A stretch of DNA of 45,005 nt from an uncultured Mollicutes bacterium (GTDB taxonomy: Bacteria; Bacillota_I; Bacilli_A; Acholeplasmatales; Anaeroplasmataceae), in the NCBI GenBank assembly GCA_900540705.1, contig UQGR01000008.1, forward strand, positions 1 to 45,005. Direction: 5' to 3'. The position numbers and the translations under genes are program-made. Positions 15,098-23,582 of the stretch are shown here, in pieces; position 1 is the stretch's first letter; every line of letters begins with the position of its first letter. Under the pieces are notes generated by a model. It did no database searches and was not told the origin of the DNA. It worked only from the letters and a program-made list of their open reading frames with translations.

Positions 15098-16999
15098 ATG
15101 ATAAAGGTTTATTTGAAGGACGGAAGTATAAAGGAAGTTGAAGAGGGAAAGCTCATTATAGAAGTTGCGAAGGAATTATCTCCTAGTTTAGCAAAAAAAT
15201 GCTGTATAGCTAAACTGGATGATGTTTTAGTTGATTTAAAAACGCCTATTTTAAAGGATGCGAAGCTGGAACTCATTTTATTAGAGGATAAGGAGGCATT
15301 TGAGGTGCTAAATCACTCCTGTGCTCATGTTCTGGCTCAAGCCATGAAGCGCTTATATCCAGGCACCTGCTGTGGAGTTGGGCCAGCCATTGAAGAAGGC
15401 TTTTACTATGATTTTGCCATCCCTAATCCTATTGCTTTAGAGGATTTACCAAAGATTGAAGCTGAAATGAAAAAAATAGTAAAGGAAAATATTGCAATTC
15501 AGCACTATATGCTTTCTAAGGCAGAGGCAAAGGAAAAATTTAGGAATGATAAATTTAAGTGTGAGCTCATAGATGCTGTAGAGGATGAAAAGGTTGGCAT
15601 ATATGAGCAGGCAGATTATGCTGATGTATGTAGGGGACCACATGTGATTTCTACAGGCATTGTGAAAAACTTTAAATTGTTGAATGTTTCAGGTGCCTAC
15701 TGGCGTGGAGATTCTAAAAATGAGATGCTCACACGTATCTATGGTACTTGTTTTGCAACACCAGAGGCTTTAGAACAGCATCTTCATAATTTAGAGGAAC
15801 GTAAGAAAAGAGATCATCGTAAGCTTGGCAAGGAATTAGGCTTATTCATGATTTCTGAGTATGGTCCAGGTCTTCCATTCTGGCTTCCAAAGGGCTATCA
15901 GCTTAGAAGAACCCTAGAGGACTTCTGGTTGGATTTGCATAAACAACGTGGCTATTTGACTATCAATACGCCTATCATGCTAAATAGAGAATTATGGGAA
16001 ACCTCTGGACATTGGGATCACTATAAGGAAGATATGTTTACGATAGAGGTTGAGGATGGAACCTATGCCATTAAGCCTATGAACTGTCCAGGTGCTATTT
16101 TAGTATATAAAAATGATTTGCATTCCTATAAGGAACTACCATTACGCTATTCTGAACTAGGAAATGTTCATCGCTATGAAGCAAGTGGTGCTTTAAATGG
16201 TTTATTCCGAGTTCGTGGATTTACTCAGGATGATGCGCATATTTTACTTAGAGAGAATCAGGTAGGAGAAGAGGTAGGAAGGATACTGTCCTTGTATGAC
16301 TATGTATATTCCATTTTTGGACTTGACTACTCTATTGAGCTATCCACTAGACCAGAGGACAATTATATAGGCTCTATTGAGGTTTGGGATGAAGCAGAGG
16401 AGGCCTTGAAGAAGGCTTGCTTGGCAACAGGTCATGATTTCAAAATCAATCCAGGAGATGGAGCTTTCTATGGTCCTAAGCTAGATTTTAAGCTTAGAGA
16501 TTCTATGAATCGTATTTGGCAGTGTGGAACAGTTCAGTTAGATATGCAGCTACCTGGAAGATTTAATTGTACTTATATTGCAGAGGATGGAACTAAGAAA
16601 ACTCCAGTTATGATTCATAGAGCCTGCTTTGGATCCTTAGAGCGGTTTATTGGTATTATTACAGAAAATTATGCAGGTGCTTTTCCTACATGGCTAGCTC
16701 CTGTTCAGGTAAAACTAATCCCAGTTTCTTTAGAGAAGCATAAGGAGTATTGTGAAGAACTAAATGCCATTTTTACTCAGCATGGAATTCGATTTGAAAA
16801 TGATTATCGGGAAGAGAAGCTGGGCTTCAAAATTAGAGAGGCTCAAACTCAAAAAATCCCTTATACTCTAGTATTAGGAGATAAGGAGCTAGAAGACAAG
16901 CTCGTAACCTATCGTATGCATGGCCATCAGGAGCAGATAACGGTTACGATTGATGAATTTGTTCAAAAGATTTTAGAACACAATAACAATAAAAATTAA
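15098..16999 (+). CDS. thrS: Threonyl-tRNA synthetase
   Basis: ThrRS activates threonine and charges tRNA-Thr. The 633 residues show an N-terminal TGS domain (about 1-60), the editing (tRNA-SAD) domain with HSCAHVLAQA and the CRGPH motif, the class II catalytic core with MNCPG, YRYSELGNVHRYE-type motif 2 and motif 3, and a C-terminal anticodon-binding domain. The catalytic zinc ligands Cys (in MNCPG), His and His appear to be present. GAGGGG precedes ATG 15098. Expression is predicted to be under the T-box two genes upstream. Confidence 0.98.
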   Translation: MIKVYLKDGSIKEVEEGKLIIEVAKELSPSLAKKCCIAKLDDVLVDLKTPILKDAKLELILLEDKEAFEVLNHSCAHVLAQAMKRLYPGTCCGVGPAIEEGFYYDFAIPNPIALEDLPKIEAEMKKIVKENIAIQHYMLSKAEAKEKFRNDKFKCELIDAVEDEKVGIYEQADYADVCRGPHVISTGIVKNFKLLNVSGAYWRGDSKNEMLTRIYGTCFATPEALEQHLHNLEERKKRDHRKLGKELGLFMISEYGPGLPFWLPKGYQLRRTLEDFWLDLHKQRGYLTINTPIMLNRELWETSGHWDHYKEDMFTIEVEDGTYAIKPMNCPGAILVYKNDLHSYKELPLRYSELGNVHRYEASGALNGLFRVRGFTQDDAHILLRENQVGEEVGRILSLYDYVYSIFGLDYSIELSTRPEDNYIGSIEVWDEAEEALKKACLATGHDFKINPGDGAFYGPKLDFKLRDSMNRIWQCGTVQLDMQLPGRFNCTYIAEDGTKKTPVMIHRACFGSLERFIGIITENYAGAFPTWLAPVQVKLIPVSLEKHKEYCEELNAIFTQHGIRFENDYREEKLGFKIREAQTQKIPYTLVLGDKELEDKLVTYRMHGHQEQITVTIDEFVQKILEHNNNKN

Positions 17000-17019
17000 A
17001 CATAAAAGGATGTGAAAAC

Positions 17020-18561
17020 ATGGGACTATTAGAGGTGGAGGGTTTGCAGTTTAAATATGCAGACCAAAACCTTTATAATAATGTCAGCTTTCGAATTTTA
17101 CCAAAGGAACACATTGTTTTAGTTGGAGATAATGGCTGTGGTAAATCCACATTTATGAATTTAATAGCTAAAAATTTAATACCTGATGCAGGTACCATAA
17201 CCTGGCTCAATAACGTGAGCTTTGGATATTTAGATCAACAACTTAAGGTAAAAGAGGATATTTCTATAGATGCTTATTTAAAGGAGGTTTTTTCTCCTCT
17301 TTTGAAGAAGGAGCAGGAGATGAATGGCTATTATGAAAAGCTTACCTCCTGTCCAGAATATGAATTTGATACCTATTTAACTAGAGCCCAAAGTATTCAG
17401 GAGGAGCTAGAAAAGAAAGGCTTCTATCAAATGAACTCTACTTTGGGAAATATGATTAATGGCTTAGGTATCTCCAGCTATGGACTGGATACTCATTTAA
17501 AGCATTTAAGTGGTGGACAAAGAGCGAAGGTTTATTTAGCCAAGCTATTGTTAGAAGCTCCAGATGTACTATTGATGGATGAGCCTACTAACTTTTTGGA
17601 TGTTGCTCATATTGAGTGGTTGGCAAAGTATCTCAAGGGTTTTGATAAGGCCTTTGTGGTTATTAGTCACGATGAAGAATTTTTAAGGCAAATTGGTGAA
17701 GTAGTGTATTGTCTTTCCAACAAAGAAATGGTGCGCTACAAGATGAACTATGATATGTTTTTAAAGGAAAAAAGCTTACGTGATGAACAATATCAGAACG
17801 CCTTTGTAAATCAGCAAAAGTTCATTAAAAAAACAGAAGAATTCATTCAAAAAAACATCGTGAGAGCTACGACATCAAAACAAGCTAAATCTAGAAGAAA
17901 AATGCTAGAAAAAATTCAGGTATTAGAAAAGCCACTACATCATGAACCTATGCATTTACATTTTCCTTTCTCAAAGGGACTGGGTCAAGAGGTATTGAAG
18001 CTAGAGGATTTGACTGTTGGTTATGGGAATAAGCCTATATTAAGCCATTTGGATTTTCTTTTAAAGCATAATCAAAAGGTAGTTATCTTAGGACATAACG
18101 GAATAGGAAAATCTACTATATTAAAGACCATTATGGGAATAATCCCTTCAATTGATGGCAAATACACATGGAATCCTTCTGCTGATTTAAACTACTTTGC
18201 TCAGGAAGAAGAGTATGATGCCATTACAACCCCAATTGGATACCTAAGAAGATTTTATCCTATGAAAACGGATGGAGAATTGAGAAGCATTCTAGCAACC
18301 ACTGGAATCAAGGGAGAACTAGCCATAAAGCCAATGGCTACTTTATCTGGTGGACAACAGACTAAGGTTCGTTTGGCACTTATGACAATGAAGAAAAGTA
18401 ACATATTAATATTTGATGAACCAACCAATCATCTAGATATTTATTCAAAGGCTGAGCTATGGGAAAGTATTAATTCCTTTCCGGGAAGTGTTATTCTTGT
18501 GACACATGAAACGGATTTTTATGAAGGCTTAGTAGATTTAGAATTAAAATTTGAGGACTAA
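17020..18561 (+). CDS. ABC-F family ATPase (YkpA/YbiT-like translation factor)
   Basis: ABC-F proteins have two fused ABC cassettes and no membrane part; they act on the ribosome E site as translation factors or resistance proteins. The 513-residue product has cassette 1 with Walker A GDNGCGKST, signature LSGGQRAKV and Walker B LLMDEPTNFLD, an interdomain linker rich in Lys/Arg (about residues 265-305, with ATTSKQAKSRRKMLEKI), and cassette 2 with GHNGIGKST, LSGGQQTKV and DEPTNHLD. The linker resembles YkpA/YbiT types rather than the long linkers of known resistance proteins, so housekeeping is more likely. AGGATGTGA, the same near-ideal Shine-Dalgarno as polA, is 5 bp before ATG 17020. It is 20 bp behind thrS and could be cotranscribed. 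Confidence 0.92.
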   Translation: MGLLEVEGLQFKYADQNLYNNVSFRILPKEHIVLVGDNGCGKSTFMNLIAKNLIPDAGTITWLNNVSFGYLDQQLKVKEDISIDAYLKEVFSPLLKKEQEMNGYYEKLTSCPEYEFDTYLTRAQSIQEELEKKGFYQMNSTLGNMINGLGISSYGLDTHLKHLSGGQRAKVYLAKLLLEAPDVLLMDEPTNFLDVAHIEWLAKYLKGFDKAFVVISHDEEFLRQIGEVVYCLSNKEMVRYKMNYDMFLKEKSLRDEQYQNAFVNQQKFIKKTEEFIQKNIVRATTSKQAKSRRKMLEKIQVLEKPLHHEPMHLHFPFSKGLGQEVLKLEDLTVGYGNKPILSHLDFLLKHNQKVVILGHNGIGKSTILKTIMGIIPSIDGKYTWNPSADLNYFAQEEEYDAITTPIGYLRRFYPMKTDGELRSILATTGIKGELAIKPMATLSGGQQTKVRLALMTMKKSNILIFDEPTNHLDIYSKAELWESINSFPGSVILVTHETDFYEGLVDLELKFED

Positions 18562-18564
18562 TAA

Positions 18565-20064
18565 ATGAAAAATATTAAAACATGGATTGAAAGCAATCTT
18601 AAAATAATTAAAATTATAAGCTTATTAGTTATAAGCGGGTTAGCTGTACTGACACTTGCGCTTATTCCTATAAATATATTTTGTATTAATTTTCCCGAAT
18701 GGATTACTATTTTATTGAGCGTGCTTTTTTGTGGTGGTTTGGTTGCCTATCTTTTATTTTTCAAAACCCATCTTGTTACAAAAATAATTTTACTCTTAGT
18801 TTTTGTAATGATTGCTGTTGCCTGTTCGATTTTCCCTTTTGCTTTCCCATATTGGAATTCGTATCTTTTCAAAGACTATAATGGTGTAATATTAAACTAT
18901 GACGAAGTAATATCATATGAAGCAGCAGAAGAAGATTTAGTTGAACTAAAATATTATCTCAATAAAACGCACCCTATGTTCAAAAACGGGCTTTCGGAAG
19001 AAGTAGAAAATGCCTTTACATTATCTTTAAATAGATTGAAGAAAAAGGATGAAATAACCGTTAATGATCTAAGGCGGGAAATTCAGACGATTTTGCATAT
19101 TATGGGCGATGCACATACCACAACCTATAACAATTACTCAAATGACACTTACTTAAAAGTTATACCACAAAAAAACTTTGAGGGATATAGCGTGACAGAA
19201 ATAAATGGTAAGTCTTTAAAAAAATTTTTTGACGATGCAAAGCCTTTTTATTGTTACGAAACAGAAGATTGGCTAAGCATCGATTATGGTAGTCTTGCAA
19301 CTCTTGACTTTTTGGGATATTCTGAGCCATTTACATATAAGTGGTCTAATGGTATAAATACGATAGAAGAAACTTATACGATAAATGAATTTGTCAGTTG
19401 GGATGAATTTGTGGAGATTCGGAATGAGTATTTTTTTCCAAATGAACCAAAAGATTTTGTTTATTACGATATTGACGAAAAAAACAGCCTTGCTGTACTC
19501 ACGCTTACAGAGTGCAAGTATAATCAAACTTATATTGATTGTATAAAGTCTATGTTTACCACAATCCAGCAAAAGAATATTAAAAATGTAGCGGTTGATT
19601 TACGTGGAAATGATGGTGGCAATTCTCTCGTAGGAAATGAATTTGTTAAATATTTACCTATTGATAGTTATTGGGATGGTCCGTATGATTGGCGTTGGGG
19701 TTTTATCACTCTTCATGGAAATAACAATAAAATCGAAAATAAGCGTAACAAAAATCTTACGTTTGAGGGAGAGGTCTTCATTCTCACCGATACCAGTTCA
19801 TTCTCTGCGGCAAAGGATTTTGCAATGCTTATTCAAGACAATAATTTAGGAAAAGTAGTGGGCGAGCCTCCAGCAAATTCTGTAAGCGGCTATGGGGATA
19901 TAACCAATTTTTATTTGCGTAATACAGGACTTTTCGTACAAATCTCTACTAAAAAATGGTATAGAATAGATTGTACCAAAACAGAGGATTACGTTATGCC
20001 AGATTATCCATGCGACGGAAAGAGTAGTCTTAATAAGCTCTACGAAATTATTAACAATTCTTAG
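18565..20064 (+). CDS. Membrane-anchored S41-family (C-terminal processing type) peptidase
   Basis: The 499-residue product begins with three hydrophobic helices (about residues 12-36, 48-68 and 74-98) and then carries a long extracytoplasmic part ending in an S41 peptidase-like core. Recognised blocks are MGDAHTTT (near residue 175), LRGNDGGNS (near 348), and TDTSSFSAAKDFA (near 412), where the Ser of the SFSAA-like element is the expected nucleophile, followed by GEPPANSVSGYGD. No PDZ domain is obvious. It starts 3 bp after the ABC-F stop with GAGG in the end of that gene. Its codon use (GAC, CTC, GCG, TGC) looks different from the neighbours, which suggests later arrival. Substrate unknown. 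Confidence 0.8.
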   Translation: MKNIKTWIESNLKIIKIISLLVISGLAVLTLALIPINIFCINFPEWITILLSVLFCGGLVAYLLFFKTHLVTKIILLLVFVMIAVACSIFPFAFPYWNSYLFKDYNGVILNYDEVISYEAAEEDLVELKYYLNKTHPMFKNGLSEEVENAFTLSLNRLKKKDEITVNDLRREIQTILHIMGDAHTTTYNNYSNDTYLKVIPQKNFEGYSVTEINGKSLKKFFDDAKPFYCYETEDWLSIDYGSLATLDFLGYSEPFTYKWSNGINTIEETYTINEFVSWDEFVEIRNEYFFPNEPKDFVYYDIDEKNSLAVLTLTECKYNQTYIDCIKSMFTTIQQKNIKNVAVDLRGNDGGNSLVGNEFVKYLPIDSYWDGPYDWRWGFITLHGNNNKIENKRNKNLTFEGEVFILTDTSSFSAAKDFAMLIQDNNLGKVVGEPPANSVSGYGDITNFYLRNTGLFVQISTKKWYRIDCTKTEDYVMPDYPCDGKSSLNKLYEIINNS

Positions 20065-20179
20065 ATATTTAAAGCTACTCCTTCACTAGCCCTTTTTCTT
20101 TGAATTCATTATAGTTCATTCAAAAGAAAATGTTTAATTAAAAAAAGAAGAATAACTTCTATGTAACCGCATATTTTCC

Positions 20180-20208
20180 TTGACTTTTTCGTGTGAAATA
20201 TATATAAT
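20180..20208 (+). promoter_or_regulatory. yceD-rpmF promoter
   Basis: TTGACT (20180-20185), 17-bp spacer, TATAAT (20203-20208): a near-consensus housekeeping promoter. It shows that a TTG at 20180 in frame with yceD is part of the promoter, not a start codon. Confidence 0.85.
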
Positions 20209-20230
20209 AAGGAATGCTGAGGTGATTTTT

Positions 20231-20689
20231 ATGCAATTAACTTTAGCTCAATTAAGAAAGCTGCAAATGCCTTATAAATGTAGCGAGGAGCTAGATCTTT
20301 CTAAGGAATTAGATGGGTTTGAGGATATCCTTTCTTCCTCTAAGGTGGCTGTAGAATACGAGATAAGGGAAAGAGGCATAGACACCTATATGGTGAACTT
20401 TAGCTTTAAGGTGGATTTAGTTATGGAATGTTCTATAACTTTACAGGAAGTGCCTTATACAATTGAAGCAAATGCAAGCGAAATTTTTTCCAATCAGGAA
20501 GAGATAGAAGATGCTATCCTAATTGAAGGACAAACTCTCGATACCAAAGAGGCTGTTTTGACGAACATTTTAATTCAAAAGCCAATGCGTGTAGTTACTG
20601 AGGGTGTTGACTTTGAAGATGATGCAGAAGAGGAAACTTCGACTGATGGCATAAATCCTGCCTTTGCAAATTTAAAGGATTTTTTATAG
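20231..20689 (+). CDS. yceD: YceD/DUF177 family protein (23S rRNA accumulation)
   Basis: DUF177 (YceD/YlbN) proteins are linked to 23S rRNA accumulation and almost always precede rpmF, as here (12 bp gap). The 152-residue product is acidic, with the family pattern of a central beta region (VDLVMECSITLQEVPYTIEA) and the acidic C-terminus with GINPAFANLKDFL. The position of the usual conserved Cys is kept in MECS. I chose ATG 20231 since GAGGTGAT (20219-20226) is directly upstream and the near-consensus promoter lies before it. Confidence 0.9.
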   Translation: MQLTLAQLRKLQMPYKCSEELDLSKELDGFEDILSSSKVAVEYEIRERGIDTYMVNFSFKVDLVMECSITLQEVPYTIEANASEIFSNQEEIEDAILIEGQTLDTKEAVLTNILIQKPMRVVTEGVDFEDDAEEETSTDGINPAFANLKDFL

Positions 20690-20701
20690 GAGGTGGATTA
20701 G

Positions 20702-20896
20702 ATGGCAGTACCTTTTCGTAGAACTTCTAAGATGAAGAAGGGTTTAAGACGTTCTCATCAAGCATTAAGCGTTCCTGGAATGATCACTTGTCCAAACTGT
20801 GGTGAACTTACACTATCTCATAGAGTGTGTGGAAACTGTGGTTTTTATAAAGGTAAACAAGTTGTTACTCCAAAGGCTGAAAAGACAGAAGAATAA
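20702..20896 (+). CDS. rpmF: 50S ribosomal protein L32
   Basis: The 64-residue product has the invariant MAVPFRRTSK start (here with MKKGLRRSHQAL) and a four-cysteine zinc ribbon (CPNC at about 29-32 and CGNC at about 42-45), the zinc-binding C+ form of L32. AGGAGGTGG precedes the ATG. It is cotranscribed with yceD and followed by a strong terminator. Confidence 0.97.
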   Translation: MAVPFRRTSKMKKGLRRSHQALSVPGMITCPNCGELTLSHRVCGNCGFYKGKQVVTPKAEKTEE

Positions 20897-20920
20897 TATT
20901 TTAAAAAATATTACGAATAG

Positions 20921-20953
20921 AAATAGACACTTTGGGTGTCTATTTTCTATTTT
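20921..20953 (+). terminator. Intrinsic terminator after rpmF
   Basis: AAATAGACAC (20921-20930) and GTGTCTATTT (20936-20945) form a perfect 10-bp stem with a 5-nt loop, followed by a T-rich tail. The same AATAGACAC/GTGTCTATT stem core reappears in the terminator at 25919-25972. Confidence 0.85.
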
Positions 20954-20985
20954 ATAAATAAATGTAAGTAGTAGGAGTGGTCCAT

Positions 20986-21912
20986 ATGTTTGAGCATAAA
21001 ACAGTATTATTAGAGGAAGCAGTTGAGCTTCTAAACATCAAAGAAAATGGCATCTATGTAGATGCAACTACAGGAGGTGGAGGTCATAGTTCCCTAATCC
21101 TGTCTAAATTAAAATCAGGTCATTTATATTGTTTTGATCAGGATGAATATGCATTTACTAGAACGAAGGAGCGATTAGAGGCTATTGGAAAGAACTATAC
21201 CTTTATCCATGCGAATTTTGTTCATTTAAAGAAAGAACTAGAAAAATTAAATATCACAAACATTGATGGCATTATCTACGACTTAGGTGTCTCTTCCTTC
21301 CAGCTAGATATACAGGAAAGAGGATTCTCCTATCGTTTAGATGCTCCATTAGATATGCGTATGGATCAAACTCAGGAGCTTACAGCTTATAAGATTGTAA
21401 ATGAATATCCTTACGAGGAGCTTGTTAGAATTTTATATCGCTATGGCGAAGAAGCCTTTGCAAAGCAGATTGCCAGAGGAATAGAAAGAAGCCGCCAAGA
21501 AAAGCCAATTCAAACAACTTTAGAACTGGTTGAGGTGATTAAGCAATCCCTACCTCAAAAGGTTTTAAAGCAAAAGGGACATCCAGCAAAACAGACTTTT
21601 CAGGCCTTACGAATTGCCGTTAATGATGAGCTTAGGGTTTTTGAGGATAGCATTCATGATGCCCTTGATCTTTTGAATCCTCAAGGACGTGCAGTGGTGA
21701 TTACCTTTCATTCCTTAGAGGATAGAATCTGTAAAACGGTATTCAAGGAAAAAAGTTCAGTTTCCTTACCACCAAAAGGTGTTCCTATTATCGTTAAGGA
21801 GGAAGCTCCATTTGAGCTTGTGACAAAAAAACCACTCTTGCCAAGTGCTATGGAATTACAACAAAATAACCGAGCACATAGCGCCAAAATGAGAGTCATA
21901 GAGAAAAAATGA
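20986..21912 (+). CDS. rsmH: 16S rRNA m4C1402 methyltransferase RsmH
   Basis: RsmH (MraW) methylates N4 of C1402 in the decoding centre of 16S rRNA using SAM. The 308-residue product begins FEHKTVLLEEAVE and has the SAM motif DATTGGGGHSS, the DLGVSSFQLD block, and the GHPAKQTFQALRIAVNDEL signature. ATG 20986 was chosen because AGGAG (20973-20977) is 8 bp upstream and the product then begins with the canonical residues; a GTG at 20977 overlaps that Shine-Dalgarno. In most Bacillota mraZ precedes and ftsL, pbpB and mraY follow; none of these is present here. Confidence 0.97.
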   Translation: MFEHKTVLLEEAVELLNIKENGIYVDATTGGGGHSSLILSKLKSGHLYCFDQDEYAFTRTKERLEAIGKNYTFIHANFVHLKKELEKLNITNIDGIIYDLGVSSFQLDIQERGFSYRLDAPLDMRMDQTQELTAYKIVNEYPYEELVRILYRYGEEAFAKQIARGIERSRQEKPIQTTLELVEVIKQSLPQKVLKQKGHPAKQTFQALRIAVNDELRVFEDSIHDALDLLNPQGRAVVITFHSLEDRICKTVFKEKSSVSLPPKGVPIIVKEEAPFELVTKKPLLPSAMELQQNNRAHSAKMRVIEKK

Positions 21913-23264
21913 AAGCTTTAAATTTGGCTCAGGATAAAGAGTATAAAATTGTATTGCGACTAGCTCTTCCAGCTATGCTAGCTCAGCTGATAAATGTTCT
22001 TTATTCAATTGTGGATCGGTTGTATATTTCTAGTATAGATCAGGGAGCCTATGCGTTAGCTGGAATTGGAATAGTAGCTCCAATTTGTACTTTAATCACC
22101 TCCTTTAGTTACTGGATAGGAGTTGGTGGGGCCCCCTTTATGTCCAGGTCTTTAGGAGAGAAAAATCAGAATAGGGCAGAGGCCATTCTTGCAAACTCAT
22201 TTCTGGCTTTAGTTGTAGTTTCTCTACTGATTCCTCTATTTGTCCTACTACTTTATCCTATATTACTTCCTAGCTTTGGTGCAAGTGAAAATACATATGA
22301 TTTTGCTAGGGACTATTTATTAATTTATCTATTAGGAGCTCCTTTTTCTATTTTGTCTTTGGGATTAAACCAATTTATCATTTCATTGGGATATTCTACT
22401 AAGGGAATGATGACTATGCTGATTGGGGCTGTCATTAATATTATTTTAGACCCTATCTTTATATTCAGTTGTCATATGGGAGTGATGGGAGCAGCCTTAG
22501 CAACTACGTTATCTCAGATTTGTTCCTTTCTGTTTACAATTTTTGTTTTATTTTCTAAAAATAGTCAGGTTAGAATTTCCTTTAAAGGATACAGCTTTAA
22601 AATATTGAGAAGTATTCTTTTACTTGGTTTATCTCCTTTTGTTATAGCAGCAACAGATTCAATTGTATGTATTGTTTTAAACACAAGCATAAAGCTTTAT
22701 GCCTTAGAAGCAGTAGATGAGTACATTATGGTTGCAACTATAACCAATTCCTTCTTTCAACTAATTACCATGCCTTTATTAGGCATCAGTGGTGGTACAG
22801 GCGCCATATTAAGCTTTAACTATGGAGCAAGAAATATGAGGCGAGTGAAGAATGGAGAAAGGTTCATCCTAGGGTTGGCCCTAATTTTTACAAGCCTATC
22901 CTTTCTATTGAGTTTCTTTATTGTTAACCCTTTTCTATCCTTATTTACTCAGGATGCAACGATAGCTTCTCTAACAAGAGAGACCATTCGTATTTTTATG
23001 TATGGTATAATTGTACTATCCTTTCAATACTGCTTTGTAGATGGACTGACGGCCTTAGGTAAAGCCAAGGAAGCAGTGATTCTTTCTCTAATTCGCAAAA
23101 GCTTGATTATAGGGTTAACTCTAATTCTTCCTCTTTGGCTACAGGTGAATGGATGCTTTTATGCAGAACTTGTCAGTGATGTCGTCTCTTCCATTATAAC
23201 CTTACTTGCATTTACAATCTTATTTAGAAGGATGCTTCAAAAAAATTCTATGCAGTTTCTTTAA
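21909..23264 (+). CDS. MATE-family multidrug/cation exporter
   Basis: MATE proteins export cationic drugs or metabolites in exchange for Na+ or H+. The 451 residues form about 12 hydrophobic helices in two related halves of six, starting with the typical ALPAMLAQLINVLYSIVDRLYI block and with SLGYSTKGMMTMLIGAVINIILDPIFIF spread over about residues 158-190, the usual second-half entrance of the N lobe. It overlaps rsmH by 4 bases (ATGA), so translation is coupled. Substrate cannot be predicted; it belongs to the NorM/DinF/MepA superfamily in the MepA-like group by eye. Confidence 0.93.
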   Translation: MKALNLAQDKEYKIVLRLALPAMLAQLINVLYSIVDRLYISSIDQGAYALAGIGIVAPICTLITSFSYWIGVGGAPFMSRSLGEKNQNRAEAILANSFLALVVVSLLIPLFVLLLYPILLPSFGASENTYDFARDYLLIYLLGAPFSILSLGLNQFIISLGYSTKGMMTMLIGAVINIILDPIFIFSCHMGVMGAALATTLSQICSFLFTIFVLFSKNSQVRISFKGYSFKILRSILLLGLSPFVIAATDSIVCIVLNTSIKLYALEAVDEYIMVATITNSFFQLITMPLLGISGGTGAILSFNYGARNMRRVKNGERFILGLALIFTSLSFLLSFFIVNPFLSLFTQDATIASLTRETIRIFMYGIIVLSFQYCFVDGLTALGKAKEAVILSLIRKSLIIGLTLILPLWLQVNGCFYAELVSDVVSSIITLLAFTILFRRMLQKNSMQFL

Positions 23265-23315
23265 AATCAACCTTGAGATTTTGAAATGCAAATTATATAT
23301 TTTTAGGATTTTTCC

Positions 23316-23344
23316 TTGACTTTAAGTTCGTCTTTTTATATAAT
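23316..23344 (+). promoter_or_regulatory. tRNA-Leu promoter
   Basis: TTGACT (23316-23321), 17-bp spacer, TATAAT (23339-23344). Predicted start is near 23351, 15 bp before the mature tRNA. Confidence 0.85.
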
Positions 23345-23365
23345 ACTTATTGCGTCAGGAAAAAT

Positions 23366-23449
23366 GCGGGTATGGCGGAACTGGCAGACGCGCTAGACTT
23401 AGAATCTAGTTCCCACGGAGTGCAGGTTCGATTCCTGTTACCCGCACCA
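23366..23449 (+). tRNA. tRNA-Leu (anticodon UAG)
   Basis: An 84-nt cloverleaf with encoded CCA. The acceptor arm GCGGGTA pairs with TACCCGC, the anticodon stem CTAGA/TCTAG closes the loop CTTAGAA with anticodon TAG at 23400-23402 (reads CUN leucine codons), and a long variable arm (around CCCACGGAG) marks it as a class II tRNA. The T arm has GGTTCGATTCC. It has its own promoter and lies between MATE and an accessory patch. Confidence 0.97.
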
Positions 23450-23464
23450 TTTTGATTGAACTTA

Positions 23465-23512
23465 CCCCCATTTATTGGACAAGATATGTTACAATAAGTG
23501 GAGGTTTTTTTT
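23465..23512 (+). terminator. Terminator-like hairpin after tRNA-Leu, possibly an IS-end remnant
   Basis: CCCCCATTTATTG (23465-23477) pairs with CAATAAGTGGAGG (23492-23504), imperfectly, followed by eight T. It can act as terminator for the tRNA. The stretch from about 23457 also resembles the outer end of IS3-family elements (TGAAC, then a run of C, then TTGGACAAG as a -35, TACAAT and GTGGAGG). The second reading is inference from general resemblance. Confidence 0.55.
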
Positions 23513-23582
23513 ATATAATTTGCAAAACATTTTAATACTTGCAATATATAATGCTTAGAGAAATATTAAGGAGTGTTGATAA

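Noticed and set aside
17020..18561. Antibiotic-resistance ABC-F
   Set aside because: The interdomain linker is of the shorter YkpA/YbiT kind and the gene stands in a housekeeping operon; no attenuator leader directly before it.
20180..20230. Longer yceD from a TTG at 20180
   Set aside because: This TTG is the -35 element of a near-consensus promoter, and a Shine-Dalgarno precedes ATG 20231.
23366..23449. Integrated element bounded by a duplicated tRNA-Leu 3' end
   Set aside because: I found no second copy of the T-arm to acceptor segment downstream, and no integrase gene.
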